64,000 nt of DNA, taken from assembly GCF_018325905.1 (NCBI RefSeq), contig NZ_AP021901.1, positions 6,046,001-6,110,000 on the forward strand, in the 5' to 3' direction. How positions within the stretch are numbered: position 1 is the first letter of the stretch; each line of letters starts with the position of its first letter. Below, in pieces: positions 9,087 to 18,775 of the stretch. The stretch is from Pseudomonas sp. St316. GTDB taxonomy: Bacteria; Pseudomonadota; Gammaproteobacteria; Pseudomonadales; Pseudomonadaceae. The notes beneath the pieces were generated by a model. It did no database searches, was not told the DNA's origin, and saw nothing but the letters and a program-made list of their open reading frames with translations. A program made the translations under genes and the position numbers.

Positions 9087-9785
9087 ATGCACAAGTCCTT
9101 GCTCAGCGCTTCCCTCGTCGCCCTCACGCTCGCCGCCCCATTCGCCCAGGCCCATACCGCCGGCGACATCATCGTTCGCGCCGGTGCCATTACCGTCAAC
9201 CCGCAAGCCGACAGTTCCAGCGTCAAGGTCGACCGTGGCCCGCTGGCCGGTGCCGACCTGGGCGGCAAGGCGACCATGAGCAGCGACACCCAGCTGGGCT
9301 TGAACTTCGCCTACATGATCACTAACAACCTGGGTATCGAACTGCTGGCGGCCTCGCCGTTCGAGCACGACGTGAAAATCAAAGGCACCGCCCTGGGCGC
9401 GGCCAACAACAAGCTCGGTACCCTCAAACACCTGCCCCCGACCCTGAGCCTGGTCTACTACCCGCTCGACGCCAAGTCGGCCTTCCAACCTTATGTTGGC
9501 GCCGGTATCAACTACACCTGGATCTATGACGAACACGTCGGCAGCGAAGCCAGCGCCAACGGCTTCAGCAATTTCCGTGCGAGCAACAGCTGGGGCATGG
9601 CGTGGCAAGTGGGCGCTGACTACATGTTGACCGACAACATCATGATCAACGGCCAGATTCGCTACATCGACATCGACACCACCGCGTATGTGGACAACAA
9701 CGCCGTGGCCGGCGGCACACGGGCCAAGGTGAACGTCGATGTGGACCCATGGATCTACATGGTGGGGTTGGGCTACAAGTTCTAA
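9087..9785 (+). CDS. oprG: OprG/OmpW family outer membrane protein
   Basis: The 232-residue protein starts MHKSLLSASLVALTLAAPF and has a signal peptide cut after FAQA. The mature protein fits the eight-stranded OmpW barrel: an AGDIIVRAGAITVNP first strand, the LGLNFAYMITNNLGIELLAA hairpin, GAGINYTWIY, and a C-terminal aromatic (YKF) for BAM recognition. OmpW/OprG proteins form narrow channels for small hydrophobic molecules. I chose the ATG at 9087 because a TCTGGAG ribosome binding site sits just upstream. P. aeruginosa oprG is followed by the same two epimerase-type genes (PA4068, PA4069), which supports the oprG name. Expression is probably raised under low oxygen, given the boxes upstream. 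Confidence 0.88.
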   Translation: MHKSLLSASLVALTLAAPFAQAHTAGDIIVRAGAITVNPQADSSSVKVDRGPLAGADLGGKATMSSDTQLGLNFAYMITNNLGIELLAASPFEHDVKIKGTALGAANNKLGTLKHLPPTLSLVYYPLDAKSAFQPYVGAGINYTWIYDEHVGSEASANGFSNFRASNSWGMAWQVGADYMLTDNIMINGQIRYIDIDTTAYVDNNAVAGGTRAKVNVDVDPWIYMVGLGYKF

Positions 9786-9811
9786 GCCGAACCTAAAGAT
9801 ACGAAAATCCC

Positions 9812-9902
9812 TGTGGGAGCGAGCTTGCTCGCGATGACGTTGGATCAGCCAATAATGATGTTGACTGACCTGCCGCTATCGCGAGCAAGCTCGCTCCCAC
9901 AG
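9812..9902. repeat. REPIN
   Basis: Two inverted REP arms (CTGTGGGAGCGAGCTTGCTC and its complement) flank about 35 nt. It lies between the converging ends of oprG and the epimerase gene. Confidence 0.9.
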
Positions 9903-9927
9903 GTTTGTGTTTGTGGTGGCTGGACAC

Positions 9928-10857
9928 TCAGCGCCCCAGCAACCGCGCCAGCCCCACGCTCATCGGGGTTTGCGGTGGAAAGCTGAAGCGCTGCAACAGC
10001 CGATGGTTGTCGGCCCGCGAATGGCGGATGTCGCCGGAGCGCGCCGGGCCGTAGCTGATCGGCGGCAGATCGCCCACCACGGCGGCCAGGGCCTGGAGCA
10101 TCTGCTTGAGGGTCGTGGCCTGGTTCCAGCCGACGTTCACCGCGCCCACTTCCACCTCGGGCTTTTCGATGGCCTGCACCAGCAAATCCACCAAATCTTC
10201 GACGTAGACAAAATCCCGGGTCTGCTCACCGTCGCCAAACACGGTGATCGGCAGGCCTTTCTGTGCCCGTTCACTGAAGATGCTGATGACCCCGGAATAC
10301 GGCGAGGACGGATCCTGGCGCGGGCCGTAGATGTTGAAGAAGCGGAACACCACCGGTTCCAGGTCATGCTGGCGGCGATAGAAGTCGAAGTAGAACTCGC
10401 TGGCCAGCTTGTCCGAGGCATACGGCGTGAGCGGGGCCTTGGGGGTTTCTTCGTCGATGGACTCGCCTTCGCCGTTGTTGCCGTAGACCGCTGCGCTGGA
10501 GGCGAACAGCACCCGTTTCACACCGCTCTGGCGCATGGCTTCGCAGACATTCAGGGTGCCGATGAAATTGCTCTGGTGGGTGCGCACGGGGTCGTCCACC
10601 GAGGCTTGCACCGAGGCCACCGCCGCCAGGTGCGCCACGGCGCTGCAACCGGCCATGGCCCGGGCCACCAGCGCGGCATCGGCGACGTCGCCTTCGATCA
10701 GTTCGACCGCCGGGTTATCCAGCGGCAGGTTGCTGCGCTTGCCGGTGGACAAATCATCGAGGATGCGCACCGCATGTCCCTTGGCGAGCAAGGCGTCGGT
10801 CAGGTGCGAACCAATGAAACCCGCGCCGCCGGTGATTAAAACAGGGCCTTCAGCCAT
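9928..10857 (-). CDS. NAD-dependent nucleotide-sugar epimerase/dehydratase
   Basis: This 309-residue extended SDR enzyme opens with the Rossmann motif VLITGGAGFIGSHL and holds the catalytic Ser-Ser-x-Tyr-x3-Lys set (VLFASSAAVYGN and PYASDKLASEFY). DDLSTGKRSNLP after the second strand matches UDP-glucose 4-epimerase-like enzymes, and the ARSGDIRHSRAD motif near the C-terminus is typical of this group. The exact sugar cannot be read from sequence. The start at 10857 (MAEGPVLITGG) overlaps the end of the upstream gene by 8 nt, so the two are translationally coupled. The gene corresponds to PA4068 next to oprG in P. aeruginosa. Confidence 0.85.
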   Translation of the reverse strand: MAEGPVLITGGAGFIGSHLTDALLAKGHAVRILDDLSTGKRSNLPLDNPAVELIEGDVADAALVARAMAGCSAVAHLAAVASVQASVDDPVRTHQSNFIGTLNVCEAMRQSGVKRVLFASSAAVYGNNGEGESIDEETPKAPLTPYASDKLASEFYFDFYRRQHDLEPVVFRFFNIYGPRQDPSSPYSGVISIFSERAQKGLPITVFGDGEQTRDFVYVEDLVDLLVQAIEKPEVEVGAVNVGWNQATTLKQMLQALAAVVGDLPPISYGPARSGDIRHSRADNHRLLQRFSFPPQTPMSVGLARLLGR

Positions 10858-11734
10858 GGCGATAAAACCTATCCAGTAAGCCCGGGAGGGCCGCGCGCCA
10901 GGCGCGGGGCTTGATCCCGAAAGTGTGCAGAATTTTCTTGCAGGCCAGCACCGCGTGCTGCGGTTCTTCCGCGGCGTCCGGCCGTGCGGCGTGGGCCTGG
11001 GGGGTGGGCGACTCGATGGCCAGCGGATGCAGGGCACGGGCTTCGGTGAGGATCGCCTGGCCCAGCGCCAGCGGCGTAGTCGCCTCGTGGCCTGCGTAAT
11101 GATAGGTGCCCCACAGCGGCGCCGCGCAATCGAGCTGCTTGAGCACCGAGATGATCACGCGCGCGGCATCGTCCACCGGCGTCGGGTTGCCCCGGCGGTC
11201 GTCGGCCAGCAACAGCTCTTCGGGCTGTTCGGCCCGGGCCAGGAAACGCCCGAGGATGCCATCGGCGCTGTCGTCCAGCAGCCAGCCGAACCGCAGCAGC
11301 ACATGTTGCGGGCAGGTGGCGCGCACACTTTGCTCGATCCGCCACAGCGCCTGCCCCCGTACGCCCAGGGGCACGGGTTCGTCTTTCTCGCTGTAGGCCG
11401 TGGCGCGGGAGCCATCGAACACGCGATAGCTCGACGGTTGCAGCAAGACGATGTTGTGATGCTGGCACAGCCCGGCCAGGCGCTCGACAGCGCGCTCCTG
11501 GCTGGCCAGGCGCTGCTCGCTGACGGACTCGGCCTGGAACCAGTCGAAGTAGTACGCCAGGTTGATCAAGGCGTCCGGGCGGGTATCGTCGAGCAGTTGC
11601 GTCAGGCTCGCGGCATCCCAACCGTCTTCGGGCGGGCGGGGGGCAAGAAAACCGATGTCTTCTTCTGCACCGAGGCGAATCAGCGCCTGCCCAAGGGCAT
11701 TTCCGCCGCCCAGTAACATAAGGCGCATTCGCAT
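10850..11734 (-). CDS. RmlD-like sugar-nucleotide-binding SDR protein
   Basis: The 294-residue protein begins MRMRLMLLGGGNALGQALIR, a Rossmann nucleotide-binding loop of the RmlD (dTDP-4-dehydrorhamnose reductase) type. Mid-protein LLQPSSYRVFDG and the C-terminal TYHYAGHEATTPLALGQAI also match RmlD-like folds. The usual Tyr-x3-Lys catalytic pair is not clear: where YxxxK is expected the sequence reads GVRGQALWRIEQ. It may therefore bind a sugar nucleotide without classical reductase chemistry. It is the first gene of a two-gene unit with the epimerase. The ribosome binding site is weak; the in-frame ATG two codons downstream (11728) is equally possible. Confidence 0.75.
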   Translation of the reverse strand: MRMRLMLLGGGNALGQALIRLGAEEDIGFLAPRPPEDGWDAASLTQLLDDTRPDALINLAYYFDWFQAESVSEQRLASQERAVERLAGLCQHHNIVLLQPSSYRVFDGSRATAYSEKDEPVPLGVRGQALWRIEQSVRATCPQHVLLRFGWLLDDSADGILGRFLARAEQPEELLLADDRRGNPTPVDDAARVIISVLKQLDCAAPLWGTYHYAGHEATTPLALGQAILTEARALHPLAIESPTPQAHAARPDAAEEPQHAVLACKKILHTFGIKPRAWRAALPGLLDRFYRHG

Positions 11735-11880
11735 AAAGTCAGCAGGCCCAGTCTATTGGCACAAGAATTTGGTCGACAACGCCCGCAGGCGTTGCCGGAA
11801 TCGTTGCATTTTGCGGGTTTAGTGCGCAACCGTCATCCGTAAAGTGCAGATCGCCGGGTTTGTGTGGTTCTTGAGGCCGT

Positions 11881-11959
11881 CATCGCGAGCAAGCTCGCTC
11901 CCACAGGGGATCTCAAGTGCCCATGGAATCCCTGTGGGAGCGAGCTTGCTCGCGATGAG
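11881..11959. repeat. REPIN
   Basis: Two complete inverted REP arms lie about 25 nt apart. The remaining sequence from 11735 to 12029 shows no gene; it holds the upstream regions of the RmlD-like gene and of lhr. Confidence 0.9.
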
Positions 11960-12029
11960 GTCCTGACAGGCACCGAAGATCCCAAGCGGTACTTGCGTCC
12001 TCCCCGCCCCACCCGCCTAAACTGCCCAC

Positions 12030-15000
12030 ATGAATCTGCCCCTTGCAGCCAACCAGGCCATGACAGGCTTTCACCCCGCCGTCCGCGCCTGGTTCAGCCA
12101 GACCTTCCCGGCGGTCACCGCCGCCCAGGCCCGGGCGTGGCCGTTGATCGGCCAGCGTCGTTCGACCCTGGTGGCGGCGCCTACCGGCTCGGGCAAGACC
12201 CTGACGGCTTTTCTCGCCGTGCTCGATGACCTGGTGCATCGCGGCCTGGAACAGGGCGGCCTGCCAGACCAGACCCTGGTGGTCTACGTCTCGCCGCTCA
12301 AGGCCCTGAGCAACGATATCCAGATCAACCTGCAGAATCCGCTGGCCGGCATCACCGAACAGCTGCGGCGGATGGACCTGCCGCCCCTGCACATCACCAC
12401 CGCCGTGCGTACCGGCGACACGCCGCAGAAAGAACGCTCGGCGATGCGCAAGACCGCGCCGCACATTCTGGTGACCACCCCCGAATCGCTCTACGTGCTG
12501 CTCGGCTCCGACTCCGGCCGACGGATGCTCGCCAGCACCCGCACGGTCATCGTCGACGAAATCCACGCCATCGCCACCAGCAAGCGCGGCAGCCACCTGG
12601 CCTTGAGCCTGGAGCGCTTGCAGGGGCTGTGCGCCGAACCGCTGATGCGCATCGGCCTGTCTGCCACGCAAAAGCCCATCGAAGCGGTGTCACGTTTTCT
12701 CGTCGGTGAGGGACGCACCTGTGAAATCGTCGACATCGGCCACGCCCGTCCCCGGGACCTGGATATCGAGGTGCCGCCAGTGCCGCTGTCGGCGGTGATG
12801 GCCAATGACGTGTGGGAACTGGTCTACAACCGCCTCGCCGAGCTGGCCCGGGAACATCGCACCACCCTGGTGTTCGTCAATACGCGGCGTTTGGCCGAAC
12901 GCCTGAGCCGTCATCTAAGCGAGCGCCTGGGCAAGGACGCCGTGGCAGCCCACCACGGCAGCCTGGCAAAAGAATTTCGCCTCGACGCCGAACAACGCCT
13001 CAAACGCGGCGAACTGCAGGTGCTGATTGCCACCGCGTCCCTGGAGCTGGGCATCGATATTGGCGATGTCGACCTGGTCTGCCAGATCGCCTCGCCCCGT
13101 TCGATCTCGGCGTTCCTGCAACGGGTCGGTCGCTCCGGCCACCAGGTCGGCGGCACACCCAAGGGGCGCCTGTTCGCCACCACCCGTGACGACTTGATCG
13201 AATGCGCCGCCCTGCTCGACTGCGTACGCCGTGGCGAACTCGACATCCTGCACATCCCCAAGGCGCCGCTGGATGTGCTGGCCCAGCAGATCGTCGCCGA
13301 GGTCAGTTGCCAGGAATGGCCGGAGCAGGCGCTGCTGCATACATTCCGCCGCGCATCGCCCTACGCCGAACTGGACGACGATCACTATCAGGCGCTGTTG
13401 CAGATGCTCGCCGAAGGCCTCAATGGCCGCCAGGGCGTGCGCAGCGCCTACCTGCACCGCGATGCCGTGACCCGGACCTTGCGCGGACGCCGGGGCAGCA
13501 AGCTGACGGCGGTGACCAGCGGCGGCACCATCCCGGACAACGCCGACTACGCCGTATTGCTCGAACCCCAGGGCTTGAACATCGGCAGCGTCAACGAAGA
13601 CTTCGCGGTGGAAAGCATTGCCGGCGATGTGTTCCAGCTGGGCAATACGTCGTATCGCATCATTCGCGTCGAGACCGGCCGCGTGCGGGTCGAGGATGCT
13701 CAAGGGCAGCCGCCGACCATCCCGTTCTGGCTCGGCGAAGCGCCAGGGCGCAGCGCCGAATTGTCCCTGGCCGTGGCGCGTCTGCAAGCCCAACTGGATC
13801 AACTGCTCGGCGCCACGCCGGGCGACCTGCAACCGGCCCTCGATTGGCTGACCGGCACCCTGCAATTGAACCTGGCCAGCGCCGAACAACTGCTGGATTA
13901 CCTGGCCCCGGCACGCCTGGCCTTCGGCGCGTTGCCGTCCCAGGACACGCTGCTGATGGAGCGTTTTTTCGACGAGTCCGGCGGCACGCAGTTGATCATC
14001 CACACGCCCTTCGGTAGCCGCATCAACCGCGCCTGGGGCCTGGCCTTGCGCAAGCGCTTCTGCCGCACCTTCAACTTCGAGTTGCAGGCCGCCGCCAGTG
14101 AAGACGCCATCGTGCTCTCGCTGTCCACCAGTCACAGCTTCGAACTGGACGAAGTGTGGCGCTACCTCAACAGCCACAGTGCCGAACAGATCCTGGTCCA
14201 GGCGGTACTGGATGCGCCGCTGTTCGGCGTGCGCTGGCGCTGGAACGCTGGCGTGGCCCTGGCCTTGCCGCGCTACGCCGGCGGGCGCAAAGTCGCCCCG
14301 CAAATCCAGCGCATGAAAAGCGAAGACCTGATCGCCAGCGTGTTTCCGGACCAGATCGCCTGCCTGGAAAACCTGGCCGGCGAGCGGGAGATCCCCGACC
14401 ACCCACTGGTGGAGCAGACCCTCGACGATTGCCTGCACGAAGCCATGGACAGCGAAGGCTGGCTGAGGCTGTTGCGGCGCATCGAAGCAGGGGAGATTCG
14501 CCTGATCAGCCGCGACCTGCCGGCGCCCTCGCCGCTGGCGGCAGAAATTCTCAGCGCCCGCCCCTACACCTTTCTCGACGATGCGCCGCTGGAAGAACGA
14601 CGCACCCAAGCAGTGATCAACCGGCGCTGGAGCGATCCACAGGCCACCGGCGACCTGGGCGCGCTGGACGCCGAGGCCATCCAGTCGGTCCGCGATGAAG
14701 CCTGGCCGACGCCGGCCAATCTCGATGAGATGCATGAAGCCTTGATGAGCCTGGCCTGCATCGCCGACAGCGAAGCCTGCGCCCATGCGCCGTGGCTGGA
14801 TTGGTTGCAGGCACTGGCCGCCAGTGGTCGCGCCAGCCACCTGCAGATCAGCGCCGAGCGTGGTCTGTGGGTGCCGCTGGAACGCCTGACCTGCCTGCAA
14901 GCCCTTTATCCACAGGCCCGCTGGCAACCGACGCTGACGGCCCTGGCCGGTTTCGATGAGCCCTGGGACAGCGACGAAGCCCTGGTGGAAGTGCTCCGCG

Positions 15001-16343
15001 CCCGGCTCAGTGCCTTTGGCCCGCTGCCGTTGAAGGCCATCGCCTACCCGCTGGGGCTGTCGACCTCGCAAGTCACCCAGGCCCTGGCGCAACTCGAACA
15101 GCAAGGCTACGTGCTACGCGGACGGTTTACACCGGGCACCGGGCAAGAGCAATGGTGCGAGCGACATTTGCTGGCGCGGATTCATCGCTACACGGTCAAG
15201 CGCCTGCGCCGGGAAATCGAGCCGGTGATGTTGCAGGATTTCATGCGGTTCCTGTTCGACTGGCAGCACTTGTCGTCGTCCACCCAGGGCCGGGGCACTG
15301 CCGTGCTGCCGTCGATCCTCGGCCAGTTCGAAGGCTATCCGGCCGCCGCGTCGGCCTGGGACAGCGACCTGCTGCCGGCGCGGATCAAGGACTATTCGCC
15401 CAGCTGGCTCGATGAGTTGTGCCGCAGTGGCAAGTGGGTATGGACGCGCCTGAGCGCGCGCCAGAAGCCTTCCGCCAGCGCTCTGCGCAGTACGCCGGTG
15501 GTGTTGCTGCCGCGCAGTCAGGTGGCGTTGTGGAGCAGCCTCGCCGGGCAAACAGCCCTCGATGAGTTGTCGCCCAAGGCGCAAAAAGTCCATCAGGCCC
15601 TGCGCGAACACGGCGCGTTGTTTTTCGATGAGCTGGCCCACGAGGCCCACCTGCTGCGCAGCGAACTGGAAATAACCTTGCAAGAACTGGTGGGCGCCGG
15701 GTGGGTGAATGCCGACAGCTTCGCCGGCTTGCGCGCGCTGATCACCCCCGCCAGTAAACGCCAGGCCCGCAGCAGCCGGCGCGGGCGCGGCGCGTTTGTC
15801 GGCGGCATGGACGACGCCGGGCGCTGGGCCTTGTTGCGCCGCAGTCAGCCGGTACCCGTGGACGGCGACCGTCCCGCGCCCACACCACCCGACACCCTGG
15901 AACACATCGCCATGACCCTGCTGCGCCGTTACGGCGTGGTGTTCTGGCGCTTGCTGGAGCGCGAAGCCGACTGGCTGCCGAGCTGGCGCGAGCTGCTGCG
16001 CACCTTTCATCGCCTGGAGGCGAGAGGCGAGATTCGTGGCGGGCGTTTCGTCAGCGGACTGGCGGGCGAACAATTCGCCCTGCCCGAAGCCATCCCGCTG
16101 TTGCGCGAAACCCGCCGCCGCCCTACCGACGGCAGCTTGGTGGCGGTGTGCGGGGTCGATCCGCTGAACCTGGCCGGCACCCTGTTGCCGGGGGCGAAAG
16201 TGCCGGCGCTGGCGAGTAATCGGCTGGTGTATCGCGATGGGTTGCCGGTGGCGGCGCAGATCGCTGGCAAGCAGCATCTTTGGGTGGAGTTGGATGTGCA
16301 GGGGATGGCTGACGTGAAGAACAAACTCATTCAGAAAGGTTGA
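12030..16343 (+). CDS. lhr: Long ATP-dependent helicase Lhr
   Basis: Lhr is a superfamily 2 3'-5' helicase linked to DNA repair. The 1,437-residue protein is full length for the bacterial long form. Motif I is PTGSGKT (residues 51-57), motif Ia YVSPLKAL, motif II DEIH (176-179), motif III LSATQ, and motif VI RVGRSGH. The Lhr core winged helix and unique domains follow up to about residue 900, then the long Lhr C-terminal region with tandem winged helices (LPLKAIAYPLGLSTSQVTQAL). It stands alone between two REPINs. No good ribosome binding site precedes the ATG at 12030; an in-frame ATG at 12060 is an alternative. Confidence 0.93.
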   Translation: MNLPLAANQAMTGFHPAVRAWFSQTFPAVTAAQARAWPLIGQRRSTLVAAPTGSGKTLTAFLAVLDDLVHRGLEQGGLPDQTLVVYVSPLKALSNDIQINLQNPLAGITEQLRRMDLPPLHITTAVRTGDTPQKERSAMRKTAPHILVTTPESLYVLLGSDSGRRMLASTRTVIVDEIHAIATSKRGSHLALSLERLQGLCAEPLMRIGLSATQKPIEAVSRFLVGEGRTCEIVDIGHARPRDLDIEVPPVPLSAVMANDVWELVYNRLAELAREHRTTLVFVNTRRLAERLSRHLSERLGKDAVAAHHGSLAKEFRLDAEQRLKRGELQVLIATASLELGIDIGDVDLVCQIASPRSISAFLQRVGRSGHQVGGTPKGRLFATTRDDLIECAALLDCVRRGELDILHIPKAPLDVLAQQIVAEVSCQEWPEQALLHTFRRASPYAELDDDHYQALLQMLAEGLNGRQGVRSAYLHRDAVTRTLRGRRGSKLTAVTSGGTIPDNADYAVLLEPQGLNIGSVNEDFAVESIAGDVFQLGNTSYRIIRVETGRVRVEDAQGQPPTIPFWLGEAPGRSAELSLAVARLQAQLDQLLGATPGDLQPALDWLTGTLQLNLASAEQLLDYLAPARLAFGALPSQDTLLMERFFDESGGTQLIIHTPFGSRINRAWGLALRKRFCRTFNFELQAAASEDAIVLSLSTSHSFELDEVWRYLNSHSAEQILVQAVLDAPLFGVRWRWNAGVALALPRYAGGRKVAPQIQRMKSEDLIASVFPDQIACLENLAGEREIPDHPLVEQTLDDCLHEAMDSEGWLRLLRRIEAGEIRLISRDLPAPSPLAAEILSARPYTFLDDAPLEERRTQAVINRRWSDPQATGDLGALDAEAIQSVRDEAWPTPANLDEMHEALMSLACIADSEACAHAPWLDWLQALAASGRASHLQISAERGLWVPLERLTCLQALYPQARWQPTLTALAGFDEPWDSDEALVEVLRARLSAFGPLPLKAIAYPLGLSTSQVTQALAQLEQQGYVLRGRFTPGTGQEQWCERHLLARIHRYTVKRLRREIEPVMLQDFMRFLFDWQHLSSSTQGRGTAVLPSILGQFEGYPAAASAWDSDLLPARIKDYSPSWLDELCRSGKWVWTRLSARQKPSASALRSTPVVLLPRSQVALWSSLAGQTALDELSPKAQKVHQALREHGALFFDELAHEAHLLRSELEITLQELVGAGWVNADSFAGLRALITPASKRQARSSRRGRGAFVGGMDDAGRWALLRRSQPVPVDGDRPAPTPPDTLEHIAMTLLRRYGVVFWRLLEREADWLPSWRELLRTFHRLEARGEIRGGRFVSGLAGEQFALPEAIPLLRETRRRPTDGSLVAVCGVDPLNLAGTLLPGAKVPALASNRLVYRDGLPVAAQIAGKQHLWVELDVQGMADVKNKLIQKG

Positions 16344-16361
16344 AGGTGTTTGGGCGGGCCC

Positions 16362-16459
16362 TATCGCGAGCAAGCTCGCTCCCACCGTTGATGTGTGGTG
16401 AACACAAATTCTGCATCCCCTAAAGATCCACTGTGGGAGCGAGCTTGCTCGCGATGAGG
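16362..16459. repeat. REPIN
   Basis: Inverted REP arms at 16362-16384 and 16432-16457 lie between the converging lhr and MscS genes. Confidence 0.9.
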
Positions 16460-16487
16460 CCCTCAGCCCCACCACAAATGTCATCAA

Positions 16488-18572
16488 CTATTGCGGCTGC
16501 TCGGCCTCCTCCGCCGCTTGCTGCCCATCCACCAGCCGCCGAGGCAACATCACCTGCTGTGGATAAGTCTGCGCAAAGTGCACCGCAGGGTGGTTATCCA
16601 CAAGCTTCTTCAGGTGCTGGTTGAACGCCCGGCTCACCGCATACTGTCCACCGGACACCGTACGGAACTGCGCCGTGAGCACCACGCCATTGAGGTCCAT
16701 CTTGTCCACGCCGAAGACGTCCAGCGGTCCTTGCAGGTTGAATTTCAGGAACGGATCTTCGGCGATCGAACGCCCGGCCTCGCGAATCAGCTCGATGGCT
16801 TGGTCCACGTCGGTGTCGTAGGTGAACTGCACGGAGAAGAACGCAAAGGCAAATTGCCGGGACTGGTTGGTCACGGCCTTGATCTGGCCGAACGGCACCG
16901 AATGCACGAAGCCCTTGCCGTCGCGCAGGCGCAGGGTGCGGATGGTCAGGCCTTCGACAGTGCCGGCGTGGCCGGAGCTGAGCACCACCCAGTCGCCGAT
17001 GGACAGCGTGTCTTCGATGATGATGAACAGCCCGGTGATCACGTCCTGCACCAATTGCTGGGAGCCGAAACCGATCGCCAGCCCCACCACCCCGGCACCG
17101 GCCAACAACGGCGCCACGTTGATGCCCAGGTTGGCCATGGTGGTGATTGCGCAAATCACCACCAGGATGATTTTCGCCGCGTTGCGCAACAGCGGCAGGA
17201 TGGTTTTGATCCGGGTACTGGGCTGGCGGGCCCCGCGCTTGTTCAGCGGCGGTTTCAAGGCTTCCTGGATCGCCGTGTCGAGCACCACCCACGTGAGCCA
17301 GGTCATCAGGAAGATCAGGCCGATGCGACTCAAGGAATCACTGATCGCTCGACCTATGGCGTTGCGCGAGGCGAACTCGAACAGGGAAAGCCCCCAGATC
17401 CGCCCGAGGATTTCAATGAATGCCACCGCCATGACGATGCGCAGCAACGCGTGCAACAGGCTCAGCAAACGCCCCTTGTAGGCACTGTTGCGCTGGATGG
17501 CCTCGGCCTTGGGTGACTTGAAGACATGCTGGAACACCGTGCTGAGGAACACTGTGGCGATCAGCAGGATGGTGGTGAACAGCGCACAACGCAGGGCTTT
17601 CTGATTGTCCTCGCCGACACCGATCAGGCTCACCGCCGACACCAGCACCATCAACAGGATCGGCCAGTACCAGAGCCCGGAGAAAATTCGCAGCGACTCC
17701 TGCAAGGCCGGCTGTTTCAAGCGCTGGGCCAGGGGGCGGTTGCGGATAAGGTGCGCCACCGGCCGGCGCATGCGAATCACCAGCCAGCCAAAGATCACCG
17801 AGGCGAACAGACCGGTGAACACCGCGATGCTGCTGGTGATGTTACCGCCCAGTTGCCGGGCGATCTGCGGGCTGGTCAAGGCATCGCTGAGGGCGGCGAG
17901 AAAGCCGATCATGAACAATGGCCGGGGGCTCAAGCGCCGGATCATCGCCACTGCGCAGCGTTTGTGACCGGCGTTGAACATCACGATCACGCACAGCAAC
18001 ACCGACGTGGAGAAGATGCCACTGCTGGTGGCGTAGGCAAAGCACAGCGCCAGGGCGCGACCGACCGACACCTGCAGGAAGTGGCTGACGTACAGGGTCA
18101 GCGGCAGGCAGATCAACGCCGCCGCGGTATACGGCAGCAGATAACCGAGCAGGTCACGCAGGCGCTGGCGGGTACGCAACCAGCGGCGCCGGCCCAGATG
18201 GCGCAGCAGCAGCCGCGCCCCTGACCAGATCAGCGCAAAAGCGCCGATCCAGACGCCCGACAACAACAGGAAATCCCCCACCACGCGCCAGGACGAACGG
18301 GATGTCTGGTCCACCAACCGGTCCACCTCATCCGCCGCCCGATCCGCCCGCAAGCGCCAGGCATCCACCAGGCTCTGGTTGAGGTCGAGCTTGTCCTGGA
18401 CGTCGTCGATGCTCGAACTGATGGCCCCCAATAAACCGCCCTGCACCAGCGGTGCGGGTTCGGCGGGCGGTTCATCGGGTTTGGCGGTGCCAGGGACAGC
18501 GGCGGTCCCGTAGGCGCTAGTGCCGGTCATCGCCAGCAAGAACAGCAGCAATACAGTGCTCAATCGAGACAA
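16488..18572 (-). CDS. MscS-family mechanosensitive ion channel
   Basis: The protein is about 694 residues long, larger than E. coli MscS. A signal peptide (SRLSTVLLLFLLAMTGTSA) leads into a periplasmic coiled segment near residues 50-100, then several membrane helices. The MscS core follows at about 440-560: the glycine/alanine-rich pore helix AGAGVVGLAIGFGSQQLVQD, then IIIEDTLSIGDWV entering the beta domain. The start is a TTG at 18572: AAGGAG lies 9 nt upstream of it, and the signal peptide begins exactly there. A GTG at 18590 in the same frame has no ribosome binding site and would place the Shine-Dalgarno inside the coding region. It likely opens under membrane tension to release solutes. 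Single-gene unit. Confidence 0.87.
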   Translation of the reverse strand: MSRLSTVLLLFLLAMTGTSAYGTAAVPGTAKPDEPPAEPAPLVQGGLLGAISSSIDDVQDKLDLNQSLVDAWRLRADRAADEVDRLVDQTSRSSWRVVGDFLLLSGVWIGAFALIWSGARLLLRHLGRRRWLRTRQRLRDLLGYLLPYTAAALICLPLTLYVSHFLQVSVGRALALCFAYATSSGIFSTSVLLCVIVMFNAGHKRCAVAMIRRLSPRPLFMIGFLAALSDALTSPQIARQLGGNITSSIAVFTGLFASVIFGWLVIRMRRPVAHLIRNRPLAQRLKQPALQESLRIFSGLWYWPILLMVLVSAVSLIGVGEDNQKALRCALFTTILLIATVFLSTVFQHVFKSPKAEAIQRNSAYKGRLLSLLHALLRIVMAVAFIEILGRIWGLSLFEFASRNAIGRAISDSLSRIGLIFLMTWLTWVVLDTAIQEALKPPLNKRGARQPSTRIKTILPLLRNAAKIILVVICAITTMANLGINVAPLLAGAGVVGLAIGFGSQQLVQDVITGLFIIIEDTLSIGDWVVLSSGHAGTVEGLTIRTLRLRDGKGFVHSVPFGQIKAVTNQSRQFAFAFFSVQFTYDTDVDQAIELIREAGRSIAEDPFLKFNLQGPLDVFGVDKMDLNGVVLTAQFRTVSGGQYAVSRAFNQHLKKLVDNHPAVHFAQTYPQQVMLPRRLVDGQQAAEEAEQPQ

Positions 18573-18648
18573 AACACGAGGCTCCTTCACACGGGATCGG
18601 TAAGGAACTGATCAATATTGGGTCGGCAAGTTCGCTCGCAAGGCCAAT

Positions 18649-18679
18649 CCCCCTGTGGCAAGGGGATTTATGTGGGAGC
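18649..18679. repeat. Solitary half of the second repeat family
   Basis: CCCTGTGGCAAGGGGATTTA followed by TGTGGGAGC is the same sequence as the outer left arm of the composite repeat at 24993-25132. Here it has no inverted partner. Confidence 0.75.
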
Positions 18680-18775
18680 TCCTCCACCGCCGGTAAGCCC
18701 ATCGAAACTTTCCAGGCCGCACGACAGTCATCACAAAACAGAGGCTGCACGAGGTCATTGGCACGGGAGGGATAC

